Below the pieces are notes generated by a model. The model ran no database searches, was not told the origin of the DNA, and worked only from the letters and a program-made list of their open reading frames with translations. Source: Minwuiaceae bacterium (GTDB lineage: Bacteria; Pseudomonadota; Alphaproteobacteria; Minwuiales; Minwuiaceae). Taken from it: a DNA stretch of 41,884 nt. The position numbers and the translations under genes were made by a program. Below are positions 35,673 to 41,884 of the stretch, piece by piece. How positions within the stretch are numbered: the stretch's first letter is position 1; each line of letters begins with the position of its first letter. The stretch is taken from assembly GCA_028278525.1 (NCBI GenBank), contig JANQEE010000057.1, positions 1 through 41,884 on the forward strand, given 5' to 3'.

Positions 35673-35801
35673 TTAGAGGCGCGTCGCCCCGGTCGGCGTT
35701 TTTGTTGCGTCGGCCGCGCTCATGTTCACTTCGTTCAGGACCACGCCGGCGATGATGCTGATCGCGATCAGCGCGACGACGCTTGCCAGAAATGCTTTCA
35801 C
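35673..35801 (-). CDS. Small single-pass membrane protein (42 residues)
   Basis: GTG start at 35801, TAA at 35675-35673. The peptide begins MKAFLASVVALIAISIIAGV and continues VLNEVNMSAADATKTPTGATRL. One membrane helix is followed by a short polar tail. A G-rich ribosome site (GGGGGCG) lies a few bases upstream. I recognise the type (a short helix, then an N-MSAA-like motif and a terminal RL) as a small protein seen in alphaproteobacteria, without known function. It is the last gene on the minus strand after the WD40-cytochrome gene (67 bp) and may belong to the formate dehydrogenase operon. Confidence 0.65.
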   Translation of the reverse strand: MKAFLASVVALIAISIIAGVVLNEVNMSAADATKTPTGATRL

Positions 35802-35868
35802 ATTCGCCCCCGATGCGGAGTTTCGTTGAAGGAATCTAACCCAAATCGGATAGGGCAGGGAACGGTTT

Positions 35869-37188
35869 TCATTGCCTCGCTGCGGTCTCTCGTTTCAGGA
35901 ATTGCACCAGATCGTGTCGATCCTGCGCACTGGGCATGCGTTGTAGCGGCATTTTCGAACCGGGCGTCAGGTTCTCCGGGCCGATGTCGAACAGGCTCGA
36001 AACGCTTTCCTCCGTCCAGACGATGTCGCTGTTCTTCAGGGCGGGCGAATAGGGGTAGCCCGGCACCGTCCCGGCGCGGCGGCCGAACAGGCCGTGCAGC
36101 GACGGCCCCGCCTTGTTGCCGCCTCCCGCCGACAGCGTGTGGCAGGCGGCGCATTTGCGGAACAGGCGCGCGCCGCGGTCGCCATCGTCGTCACTGCCGT
36201 CACCGGTGACGGTGCTCACCCGGATGCCGCCGCCGATCTCGCGCCCGGTTTCAAGCTGCCAGAGACGCGCCACGTCGTCCGCCCCGGCGGTCAGCAGCCT
36301 TTTACCGTCATCGGTAAACGCGACCGACCAGACCGGGCCGCGATGGCCGAAGATGGTTCGAATCGTCTCGCCGGACTCCCGCCGCCACAACAGGATCGCG
36401 CCGTCGATGCCGCCGGATGCGATGGTCTCCCCGCCCGGCGACACGGCGACCGAGAGTACCGGCCCGGCATGGCCGCGCAGCAGGTTGGTTTCCCGGCCTG
36501 TGGTCAGGTCCCAAAGCCGCACCGTCTCGTCGATCGAGCCCGAAACCAGGGTCTTGCCGTCGTCGGTCACGGCCAGGGCGTTCACGCCGAAATCGTGGCC
36601 GCTCAGCATCTGGATCTGGGTGCCGTCGCCGACGCGCCAGATCCGGATGGTCGCGTCGTAACCGCCCGACAACAGCAATTCGCCGTCCGGCGAGAACGTC
36701 ACCGCATTGACGTTGCTGTCGTGGCCTTTGAGTTGCAGGCGTTGTTGCCGCGATGTCAGGTCCCAAAGCCGGATTGTGCTGTCCCAGGCGCCGGAGGCGG
36801 CGGTCCGCCCGTCCGGCGACACCGCCACTGCCGCGACCTTGCCTTTGTGGCCGTTCATGCGGCCGGTCATCCGCCGGGTTTCCAGATCCCAAAGCGCCAG
36901 CGTGCCGTCGTCGCTGCCGGAGACCGCATGCTTGCCGTCCGGCGTCAGGGCGACGCTGTTGACCGCGGCGTCGTGGCCGAACAGCCGCGCGGCCTGGCTT
37001 TGCGTGTCCAGGTCCCAGACGATCAGGCTGTAGTCGAAGCTGCCGGAGACCGCCGATTTCCCGTCGCCGGTGACGGCGATGCCTTTAACGGCGCCGCCAT
37101 GCCCGGCCAGTTCGGCGAGCGTTAAGGCCGGCAGCATCCCGGTCAGAAAGATCGCGGTGACGAGGGCGGATCGCACAACGCTGGTCAT
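35869..37188 (-). CDS. WD40-repeat protein fused to cytochrome c
   Basis: 439 residues from the ATG at 37188 (a TTG at 37209 is an alternative). A signal peptide (to about LTLAE) is followed by seven WD40 repeats, each with GH...WD/WR-type ends (SLIVWDL, TLALWDL, TIRLWDL, TIRIWRV, TVRLWDL, AILLWRR, VARLWQL), which is a full seven-blade propeller. A class I cytochrome c domain follows with the heme motif Cys346-AA-Cys349-His350 and Met ligand candidates in GSKMPLQRM; PSLHGLFGRRAGTVPGYPYS resembles mitochondrial-type cytochrome c. A periplasmic electron-transfer protein with a docking propeller is inferred. It lies in the formate dehydrogenase operon, after the PepSY-like gene, so it may take electrons from that complex or serve a linked chain. 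Confidence 0.85.
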   Translation of the reverse strand: MTSVVRSALVTAIFLTGMLPALTLAELAGHGGAVKGIAVTGDGKSAVSGSFDYSLIVWDLDTQSQAARLFGHDAAVNSVALTPDGKHAVSGSDDGTLALWDLETRRMTGRMNGHKGKVAAVAVSPDGRTAASGAWDSTIRLWDLTSRQQRLQLKGHDSNVNAVTFSPDGELLLSGGYDATIRIWRVGDGTQIQMLSGHDFGVNALAVTDDGKTLVSGSIDETVRLWDLTTGRETNLLRGHAGPVLSVAVSPGGETIASGGIDGAILLWRRESGETIRTIFGHRGPVWSVAFTDDGKRLLTAGADDVARLWQLETGREIGGGIRVSTVTGDGSDDDGDRGARLFRKCAACHTLSAGGGNKAGPSLHGLFGRRAGTVPGYPYSPALKNSDIVWTEESVSSLFDIGPENLTPGSKMPLQRMPSAQDRHDLVQFLKRETAARQ

Positions 37189-37254
37189 TACGCCATTTCG
37201 GCTCCACAAGCCAATCCTGAATTGCCGGCCTCGAATTCGGGCGCGGTCTGCCCG

Positions 37255-37614
37255 CTATCGCGATAGCGAGCGGCGGCGAATGGCCGGACCGTCGCTCTCG
37301 ATGTTCGGATTGGCGGAACCGCCATATCCCGTTGGGCCGTGCCGGAACTGCGGGATTAATTCGCCGGTCGCCGCATCGACCATCAGGCGCGTCACTTTAA
37401 ACGCCTCGTTGAAGGCGCCGCCGCGGTTCATCACCGTCACCACATAGGCGGCGCGGCCTTCCGCTTCCACGGGCTCGACGCGCAGCACCTCCACCTCGTG
37501 CGCTTCGGCGATCCGTTTTGCCACCGCGTCCGCCGACAGGGATTGCTGCGCCCAGGCACCGGTAGCGGCGAGACACAGTACGGCGCCGAGCAGGGCAGGG
37601 GCGAAGCATCTCAC
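37255..37614 (-). CDS. Secreted PepSY-like protein in the formate dehydrogenase operon
   Basis: 119 residues, GTG start at 37614 with GGAG upstream. A signal peptide (to about TGAWA) precedes a small domain with an AVAKRIAEAHEVEVLRVEPVEAEGRAAYVVTV pattern and LMVDAATGELIPQFRHG. The alpha-beta-beta layout, with a final strand ending in D--TGE, resembles PepSY domains. It is probably periplasmic. It lies 18 bp after the gamma-subunit gene. PepSY proteins often modulate proteases or redox partners, but nothing specific can be read here. Confidence 0.65.
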   Translation of the reverse strand: MRCFAPALLGAVLCLAATGAWAQQSLSADAVAKRIAEAHEVEVLRVEPVEAEGRAAYVVTVMNRGGAFNEAFKVTRLMVDAATGELIPQFRHGPTGYGGSANPNIESDGPAIRRRSLSR

Positions 37615-37632
37615 GGCGCTGGCTCCATCAGG

Positions 37633-38709
37633 TCAATCGTCGCCGCCGCTTTCCGACGGCTTGGCTTCGGCGGCCCACAGGCTGTGGTGCTCCTTGGCCC
37701 AGTTGCTGTCCACCTTGCCCGACCCCATCGCGTCGAAGGCGCCTTCCATGCCGATGGTGCCGATATATATGTGGCCGATGACAACGGCGATCAGGAACAG
37801 CCCCATGAGCGCGTGCCAGAGCTGCGAGTACTGCATTTCCTGCATCGGGGTCAGCTCGGTCGGCAGGCCGAACCCGAAGACGTTCAGCACCGCGAAGGTG
37901 CCGGCGAACATCTCGAACTCGAATGGGAACATCAGCGCGATACCCGAAACGCTGATCGACGCGCCGCCCAGCAGGATCAGCCAGAACAGGATCTTCTGGC
38001 CGGCATTGAACTTCTTCGCCGGAGGGTGCACGCCCTTCTTGAACATGCCGCCGGCCTTGGCCAGCCAGACCACGTCGTGCCGATTGGGAATGTTGTGGCG
38101 TATCCACAGCACCAGGATCATCACCAGCGCCAGCATGAAGGCGAAGCCCACATAGTTGTGCGCGTACTTACCGAGCTGGGTCAGCGCGGAGAAAAATTCG
38201 GGTCCGACTATCGGCAGGATGACATAGCGGCCGTACATCAGGTTCAGGCCGGTCAGCGCCAGGATGATGAACGACGTCGCCAGCAGCCAGTGGGCGAAGC
38301 GCTCCGGGTTGTTGAACCTTTCGATCAGGCGGCCGCTCGGCCCGGCGTCGATGCGGATACGGCCGCGGACCAGGAAGAACAGCGCCAGCAGCGCGATCAC
38401 GCCCAGCATCGCCCATGCGCCGTAAAGCGACAGCGGGCCGTTGCGCCAGGCGCGCCAGTTGTCGCCCTCCGACTGGATCAGGATGCCGGCCTTCCTGTCC
38501 TGGATTGAAACGTTGCCCTGCTGGCCTTGGCGGATCGCCCGCCAGATTTCGGCGTCGCTTGAATTGCCAAGCGTGTTGCCGGGCACCGAGCCGGCGGTTT
38601 GCGCGAAAGCCTGGTTTACGGGCCCGATTGCGATCGTTCCCCCGTAAACCATCGACACCAACAGCACGACAATGGCAACCGCGGCGGCAAAGCTTCGTTT
38701 CGGCAACAT
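37633..38709 (-). CDS. Formate dehydrogenase gamma subunit (cytochrome b556)
   Basis: 358 residues. A membrane cytochrome b that takes electrons from the Fe-S subunit to quinone. An N-terminal export-like helix and a periplasmic segment of about 100 residues (common in alphaproteobacterial forms) precede a four-helix FdnI-type domain. Heme-ligand histidines are likely in FAHWLLATSF, YAHNYVGFAF and LWHALMGLFLIAVVIGHIYIG. The C-terminus (HHSLWAAEA) is typical. A GGAGA ribosome site lies 7 nt before the ATG. It is preceded by a small lipoprotein gene and followed by the PepSY-like gene. Confidence 0.92.
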   Translation of the reverse strand: MLPKRSFAAAVAIVVLLVSMVYGGTIAIGPVNQAFAQTAGSVPGNTLGNSSDAEIWRAIRQGQQGNVSIQDRKAGILIQSEGDNWRAWRNGPLSLYGAWAMLGVIALLALFFLVRGRIRIDAGPSGRLIERFNNPERFAHWLLATSFIILALTGLNLMYGRYVILPIVGPEFFSALTQLGKYAHNYVGFAFMLALVMILVLWIRHNIPNRHDVVWLAKAGGMFKKGVHPPAKKFNAGQKILFWLILLGGASISVSGIALMFPFEFEMFAGTFAVLNVFGFGLPTELTPMQEMQYSQLWHALMGLFLIAVVIGHIYIGTIGMEGAFDAMGSGKVDSNWAKEHHSLWAAEAKPSESGGDD

Positions 38710-38724
38710 CGTCCGGTCTCCGCG

Positions 38725-38931
38725 TTATTGGAACCTTTGGTTGGTTGCGCGATAGCGCAGCGCGTCAAGCTGCTCCTGGTTGAGCGCTTGGTCCTCCGCG
38801 CCCAGATAGACGCCCTTTTGGTAGTTCAGTACGCGGCCGCGTTCTTCCTCGCGGCAGGCCCCCAGGGTGATGGCGACTGCCGCCAGGCACCAGATCGCTG
38901 CGGCCGCTCGGAATTTGCCGTCGCTTCTCAT
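38725..38931 (-). CDS. Small lipoprotein of the formate dehydrogenase operon
   Basis: 68 residues from the ATG at 38931. The N-terminus has a lipoprotein signal ending in the lipobox LGAC (Cys at about 26). The rest is short and polar (REEERGRVLNYQKGVYLGAEDQ...). A product of about 42 mature residues is anchored in a membrane facing the periplasm. Such a gene commonly sits between the beta and gamma subunits of alphaproteobacterial formate dehydrogenases. The role is unknown; assembly or stability of the complex is inferred. The gene ends 15 bp before the gamma subunit start. Confidence 0.75.
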   Translation of the reverse strand: MRSDGKFRAAAAIWCLAAVAITLGACREEERGRVLNYQKGVYLGAEDQALNQEQLDALRYRATNQRFQ

Positions 38932-39078
38932 CCTGCTCGTCCCCGAATCGATAGGCGAAAGGCTGTATAGCAATCGTATTCTGTCGTGGATGGTTTCGGA
39001 AAACCAGCCCTTAAGGAAGGGGCGGCAACTGAGCCGCCCCAATCCCGATCAGCTTCGGATCAGACCGACGCTGCCGTA

Positions 39079-39675
39079 TCAGCCACCGCCCTTCAATTGG
39101 TAGGCGGTGCCCCAGCCCCAGGCGCCGGAACCGAAACCGCGCGCCACGACGCGTTCCCGATAGATGTCGGAGATCACATCGCCATCGCCGCCCAGCAGCG
39201 CCTTGGTCGAGCACATCTCGGCGCAAAGCGGCAGTTTGCCTTCGCCCAGGCGGTTGCGGCCGTATTTCTGGAATTCGGCCGGGCTGTGATCGTCTTCCGG
39301 ACCGCCGGCGCAGAACGTGCACTTGTCCATCTTGCCGCGGCTGCCGTAGTTGCCGGCCTGCGGATATTGCGGCGCGCCGAACGGGCAGGCGTAGAAGCAA
39401 TAGCCGCAGCCGATGCACAGGTCCTTGGAATGCAGCACCACACCTTCCGTGGTTTCGTAGAAGCAATCCACCGGGCAGACCGCCATGCAGGGCGCGTCGG
39501 AGCAGTGCATGCAGGCGACCGAGATCGATCGCTCGCCCGGCTTGCCGTCGCTGATGGTGACCACGCGGCGGCGGTTCACGCCCCACGGCACCTCGTGCTC
39601 GTTCTTGCACGCGGTGACGCAGGCGTTGCACTCGATGCAGCGCTCGGCGTCACAGAGAAATTTCATCCGTGCCAT
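39079..39675 (-). CDS. Formate dehydrogenase beta (iron-sulfur) subunit
   Basis: 198 residues, shorter than the roughly 290 of E. coli FdnH because it has no C-terminal membrane helix. Four Cys clusters fit four [4Fe-4S] centres: CIECNACVTACKNEH; CMHCSDAPCMAVCPVDC; CIGCGYCFYACPFGAP; and CTFCAGG with CAEMC. It carries electrons from the catalytic subunit to the cytochrome b subunit. GAGGAG lies upstream of the ATG. It follows the alpha subunit by 12 bp. Confidence 0.94.
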   Translation of the reverse strand: MARMKFLCDAERCIECNACVTACKNEHEVPWGVNRRRVVTISDGKPGERSISVACMHCSDAPCMAVCPVDCFYETTEGVVLHSKDLCIGCGYCFYACPFGAPQYPQAGNYGSRGKMDKCTFCAGGPEDDHSPAEFQKYGRNRLGEGKLPLCAEMCSTKALLGGDGDVISDIYRERVVARGFGSGAWGWGTAYQLKGGG

Positions 39676-39687
39676 TGGTCAGCTCCT

Positions 39688-41884
39688 CTAAGCGCGCTCG
39701 ATACGGCAAAGCGTCGTCTTGGTCTCCTGCATATTGGTGACCGAGTCGTAGCCGTATGTTTGTGCGGTGTTTGACGATTCGCCCAGAACGTAAGGATCGG
39801 CGCCCTCCGGATACTTGTGCCGCAGATCCTCGCCCTGGAAATGGCCGCCGAAGTGGAACGGCATGAACACGACGCCGCGTCCCACCCGCTCCGTCACCAT
39901 AGCCATGACTTTGACTTTGGCTTCCTCGGCGCCGGTTACCCAGACCATCTGCCCGTCCTTGATGCCCAGCGTATTGGCGTCGAACGGGTGGATCTCGACG
40001 AACATGTCCTGCTGCAGTTCGGCGAGCCAAGGGTTGGACCGGCTCTCCTCGCCGCCGCCTTCGTATTCGACCAGCCGGCCGGACGTCAGGATCAAAGGGA
40101 AGTCCTTCGAGAAGTCCTTCTTCTGGATCGAGGCGAACATGGTCGGCAGGCGATACATCTTGCGGTCTTCGTAGGTCGGATAGTCCGCCACAAGATCGCG
40201 CCGCGGCGTATACAAAGGCTCGCGGTGCAGCGGGATCGGGTCCGGGAAGTTCCAGACCACGCAGCGTGCCTTCGCGTTGCCGAACGGCGCCGCCCCGTGC
40301 TTGATCGCGACCCGCTGGATACCGCCCGAGAGGTCGGTCTTCCAGTTGGTCTTGTCGCCGGCGATCGCCTCGATGGTCTTGCGCTCGTCCGGGGTCAGGT
40401 CGCTATCCCAGCCGAGCTTCTTCAGCATCGCCATTGTGAACTCGGGGTAGCCGTCCTTGATCTCCGACCCCGCCGAGTAGGCGCCTTCCGCCAGCAGGTT
40501 TTCGCCGTCCCGTTCGACGCCGAACCGGGCCCGGAAGGTCAGGCCGCCTTCCGCCACCGGCTTGGACGTGTCGTACAGGATCGGCGTGCCCGGATGGCCC
40601 ATTTCCGGCGGGCCCCAGCTTGGCCAGGGCATGCCGTAGTAATCGCCGTCCGCCGGCCCGCCGACCGCCTGCAACGTGGTCTTGTCGAAGGTGTGCTGGT
40701 TGGCCATGTGCAGCTTCAGCCGTTCCGGCGACTGGCCGGTATAGCCGATGGTCCACATGCCCTTGTTGATTTCGGCCGTGATGTCCTCGACCAGCGGCTC
40801 GTCGCCGTTGACCTTGATGTGCTTGAACATCTCGTCCGCGAAGCCGAACTTCTTGGCCAGCATGTACATGATGGTGTGGTCGGGCAGCGACTCGAACAGC
40901 GGGTCGACCACCTTGTCGCGCCACTGGATCGACCGGTTGGAGGCCGTGACCGAGCCGTAGGTCTCGAACTGCGTCGAGGCCGGCAGCAGGTAGCAGTCTT
41001 CCTTGCGGTCGTGCAGCACCGCGGTCACCGTCGGGTACGGATCCACCACGACCAGCAGGTCCAGCTTCTCCATCGCCTTCTTCATCTCGATGCCGCGGGT
41101 CTGCGAGTTCGGCGCGTGGCCCCAGAACACCATGGCCCGGAGGTTGTCCGGCTGGTCCATGTTTTCCTTGGCTTCCAGCACGCCGTCGACCCAGCGCGAT
41201 ACCGGGATGCCGCTGCTTTCCATCAGCTTCTTGGATTTGAAGCGCTTCAGCAGGTAGTCGTAATCGACGTCCCAGACGCGGGCCCAGTGCTTCCACGACC
41301 CGGTTTTCAGGCCGTAATAGCCGGGCAGGGTGTGCGACAACACGCCCAGGTCGGTCGCGCCCTGCACGTTGTCGTGGCCGCGGAAGATGTTGGTGCCGCC
41401 GCCGGCCGTGCCCATGTTGCCAAGCGCCAGTTGCAGCACGCAATAGGCCCGGGTGTTGTTGTTGCCGTTGGTGTGCTGGGTGCCGCCCATGCACCAGATC
41501 ACCGTGCCGGGGCGGTTGTTCGCCATCAGCCGCGCGACCCGGCGAAGCTGGGAGCCCGGCGTGCCGGTCACCCGCTCCACCTCTTCCGGCGTCCATTTGG
41601 CGACCTCGGTCTTGATCTGGTCCATGCCCCAGACGCGCTGGCGGATGAACTCCTTGTCCTCCCAGCCGTTCTCGTAGACGTGCCAGAGGATGCCCCAGAT
41701 CAGGGCGACGTCGGTGCCCGGACGGAAGCGGACGTATTCGTCGGCATGGGCCGCGGTCCGCGTGAAGCGCGGGTCGCAGACGATGAAGGGCGCGTTGTTC
41801 TGCTCCTTCGCCTTGAGCATGTGCTGCAGGGCGACCGGGTGAGCCATGAACTCCTTGTCCTCCCAGCCGTTCTCGAAGACATGC
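39688..41884 (-). CDS. Formate dehydrogenase alpha subunit (partial, 5' end beyond window)
   Basis: About 731 residues of the C-terminal part of a molybdopterin oxidoreductase. The N-terminus (signal, [4Fe-4S] motif, active Cys/Sec) is off the right edge; the ATG at 41847 is internal. Motifs: CDPRFTRTAAHADEYVRFRPGTDVAL, WCMGGTQHTNGNNNTRAYC, GGGTNIFRGHDNVQGATDLG, and the C-terminal MGD-binding domain (LILTSGRLVEYEGGGEESRSNPWLAEL). It oxidises formate to CO2 using Mo or W. The codons at the very edge repeat an internal segment (41645-41683) instead of the expected sequence before AHPVALQ, so the last ~40 bases are suspect. The beta gene follows after 12 bp. Confidence 0.93.
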   Translation of the reverse strand, partial: HVFENGWEDKEFMAHPVALQHMLKAKEQNNAPFIVCDPRFTRTAAHADEYVRFRPGTDVALIWGILWHVYENGWEDKEFIRQRVWGMDQIKTEVAKWTPEEVERVTGTPGSQLRRVARLMANNRPGTVIWCMGGTQHTNGNNNTRAYCVLQLALGNMGTAGGGTNIFRGHDNVQGATDLGVLSHTLPGYYGLKTGSWKHWARVWDVDYDYLLKRFKSKKLMESSGIPVSRWVDGVLEAKENMDQPDNLRAMVFWGHAPNSQTRGIEMKKAMEKLDLLVVVDPYPTVTAVLHDRKEDCYLLPASTQFETYGSVTASNRSIQWRDKVVDPLFESLPDHTIMYMLAKKFGFADEMFKHIKVNGDEPLVEDITAEINKGMWTIGYTGQSPERLKLHMANQHTFDKTTLQAVGGPADGDYYGMPWPSWGPPEMGHPGTPILYDTSKPVAEGGLTFRARFGVERDGENLLAEGAYSAGSEIKDGYPEFTMAMLKKLGWDSDLTPDERKTIEAIAGDKTNWKTDLSGGIQRVAIKHGAAPFGNAKARCVVWNFPDPIPLHREPLYTPRRDLVADYPTYEDRKMYRLPTMFASIQKKDFSKDFPLILTSGRLVEYEGGGEESRSNPWLAELQQDMFVEIHPFDANTLGIKDGQMVWVTGAEEAKVKVMAMVTERVGRGVVFMPFHFGGHFQGEDLRHKYPEGADPYVLGESSNTAQTYGYDSVTNMQETKTTLCRIERA
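41645..41884. repeat. 39-bp near-repeat at the window edge in the formate dehydrogenase alpha gene
   Basis: 41645-41683 and 41846-41884 are identical at 37 of 39 positions and 201 bp (67 codons) apart in the same frame. The encoded segments are HVYENGWEDKEF and HVFENGWEDKEF. Both copies lie within the coding strand. See the finding on a possible assembly artefact. Confidence 0.85.

Noticed and set aside
41700..41847. ATG at 41847 as the true start of the formate dehydrogenase alpha subunit
   Set aside because: Such subunits are about 900-1000 residues with an N-terminal Fe-S motif; this ATG is internal and the frame continues to the window edge.

Overview
The window is GC-rich, densely coded bacterial DNA, most likely from an alphaproteobacterium of the Rhodospirillales type. 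This is inferred from the CheY/STAS-led chemotaxis operon, form-II CO-dehydrogenase-like large subunits, the AlkB plus PF09859 oxygenase pair, and a formate dehydrogenase operon with a small lipoprotein. I see no rRNA, tRNA, insertion sequence, CRISPR array or phage gene.

Layout. (1) 1-3545, minus strand: chemotaxis operon STAS protein - cheY - cheA - cheW - start of a probable chemoreceptor. (2) 4149-14622: a catabolic and uptake locus with an M81 (MlrC-like) peptidase, a PLP decarboxylase/lyase, a class III aminotransferase, a complete-site amidohydrolase, an AraC regulator and a divergent polar amino-acid-type ABC transporter (ATPase, permease, binding protein, permease). The substrate is unknown. 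(3) 14808-17109: a decayed 2OG-Fe(II) oxygenase remnant coupled to an intact paralogue, a secreted EF-hand protein and an orphan prepilin peptidase. (4) 17119-21736: a DapA-family protein without the usual Tyr and Thr residues, an orphan molybdenum hydroxylase large subunit, and a divergent overlapping pair of oxygenases (PF09859 and AlkB). (5) 22060-30768: a seven-PAS cytosolic hybrid histidine kinase, an OmpR-type response regulator, an ammonium transporter without glnK, and a eukaryotic-style glutaminase with an EF-hand and a duplicated ankyrin module. (6) 30851-35671: a sugar-isomerase-like TIM barrel, a second orphan molybdenum hydroxylase large subunit, and tungstate transporter genes tupB and tupC. 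(7) 35673-41884, minus strand: a formate dehydrogenase operon (alpha partial, beta, lipoprotein, gamma, a PepSY-like protein, a WD40-cytochrome c fusion and a 42-residue membrane protein).

The most interesting signal is in region 5. A roughly 64-bp composite motif occurs four times. It consists of hexamers close to TGAAAY at offsets 0, 9, 31 and 42, followed 16 bp after the start of the last box by a possible -10 hexamer. Copies lie upstream of the kinase, after the response regulator, upstream of amtB and upstream of the glutaminase. The copy after the regulator is not followed by a normal gene; about 90 bp further on there is a hairpin plus T-run, so it may drive a roughly 120-nt small RNA. 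I infer a self-regulated two-component system controlling ammonium uptake and glutamine hydrolysis, with an RNA arm.

Molybdenum or tungsten enzymes recur (two hydroxylase large subunits and formate dehydrogenase), and tupBC fits that demand. At the right edge the formate dehydrogenase coding sequence contains a 39-bp near-repeat in place of the expected upstream sequence, which may be an assembly artefact.
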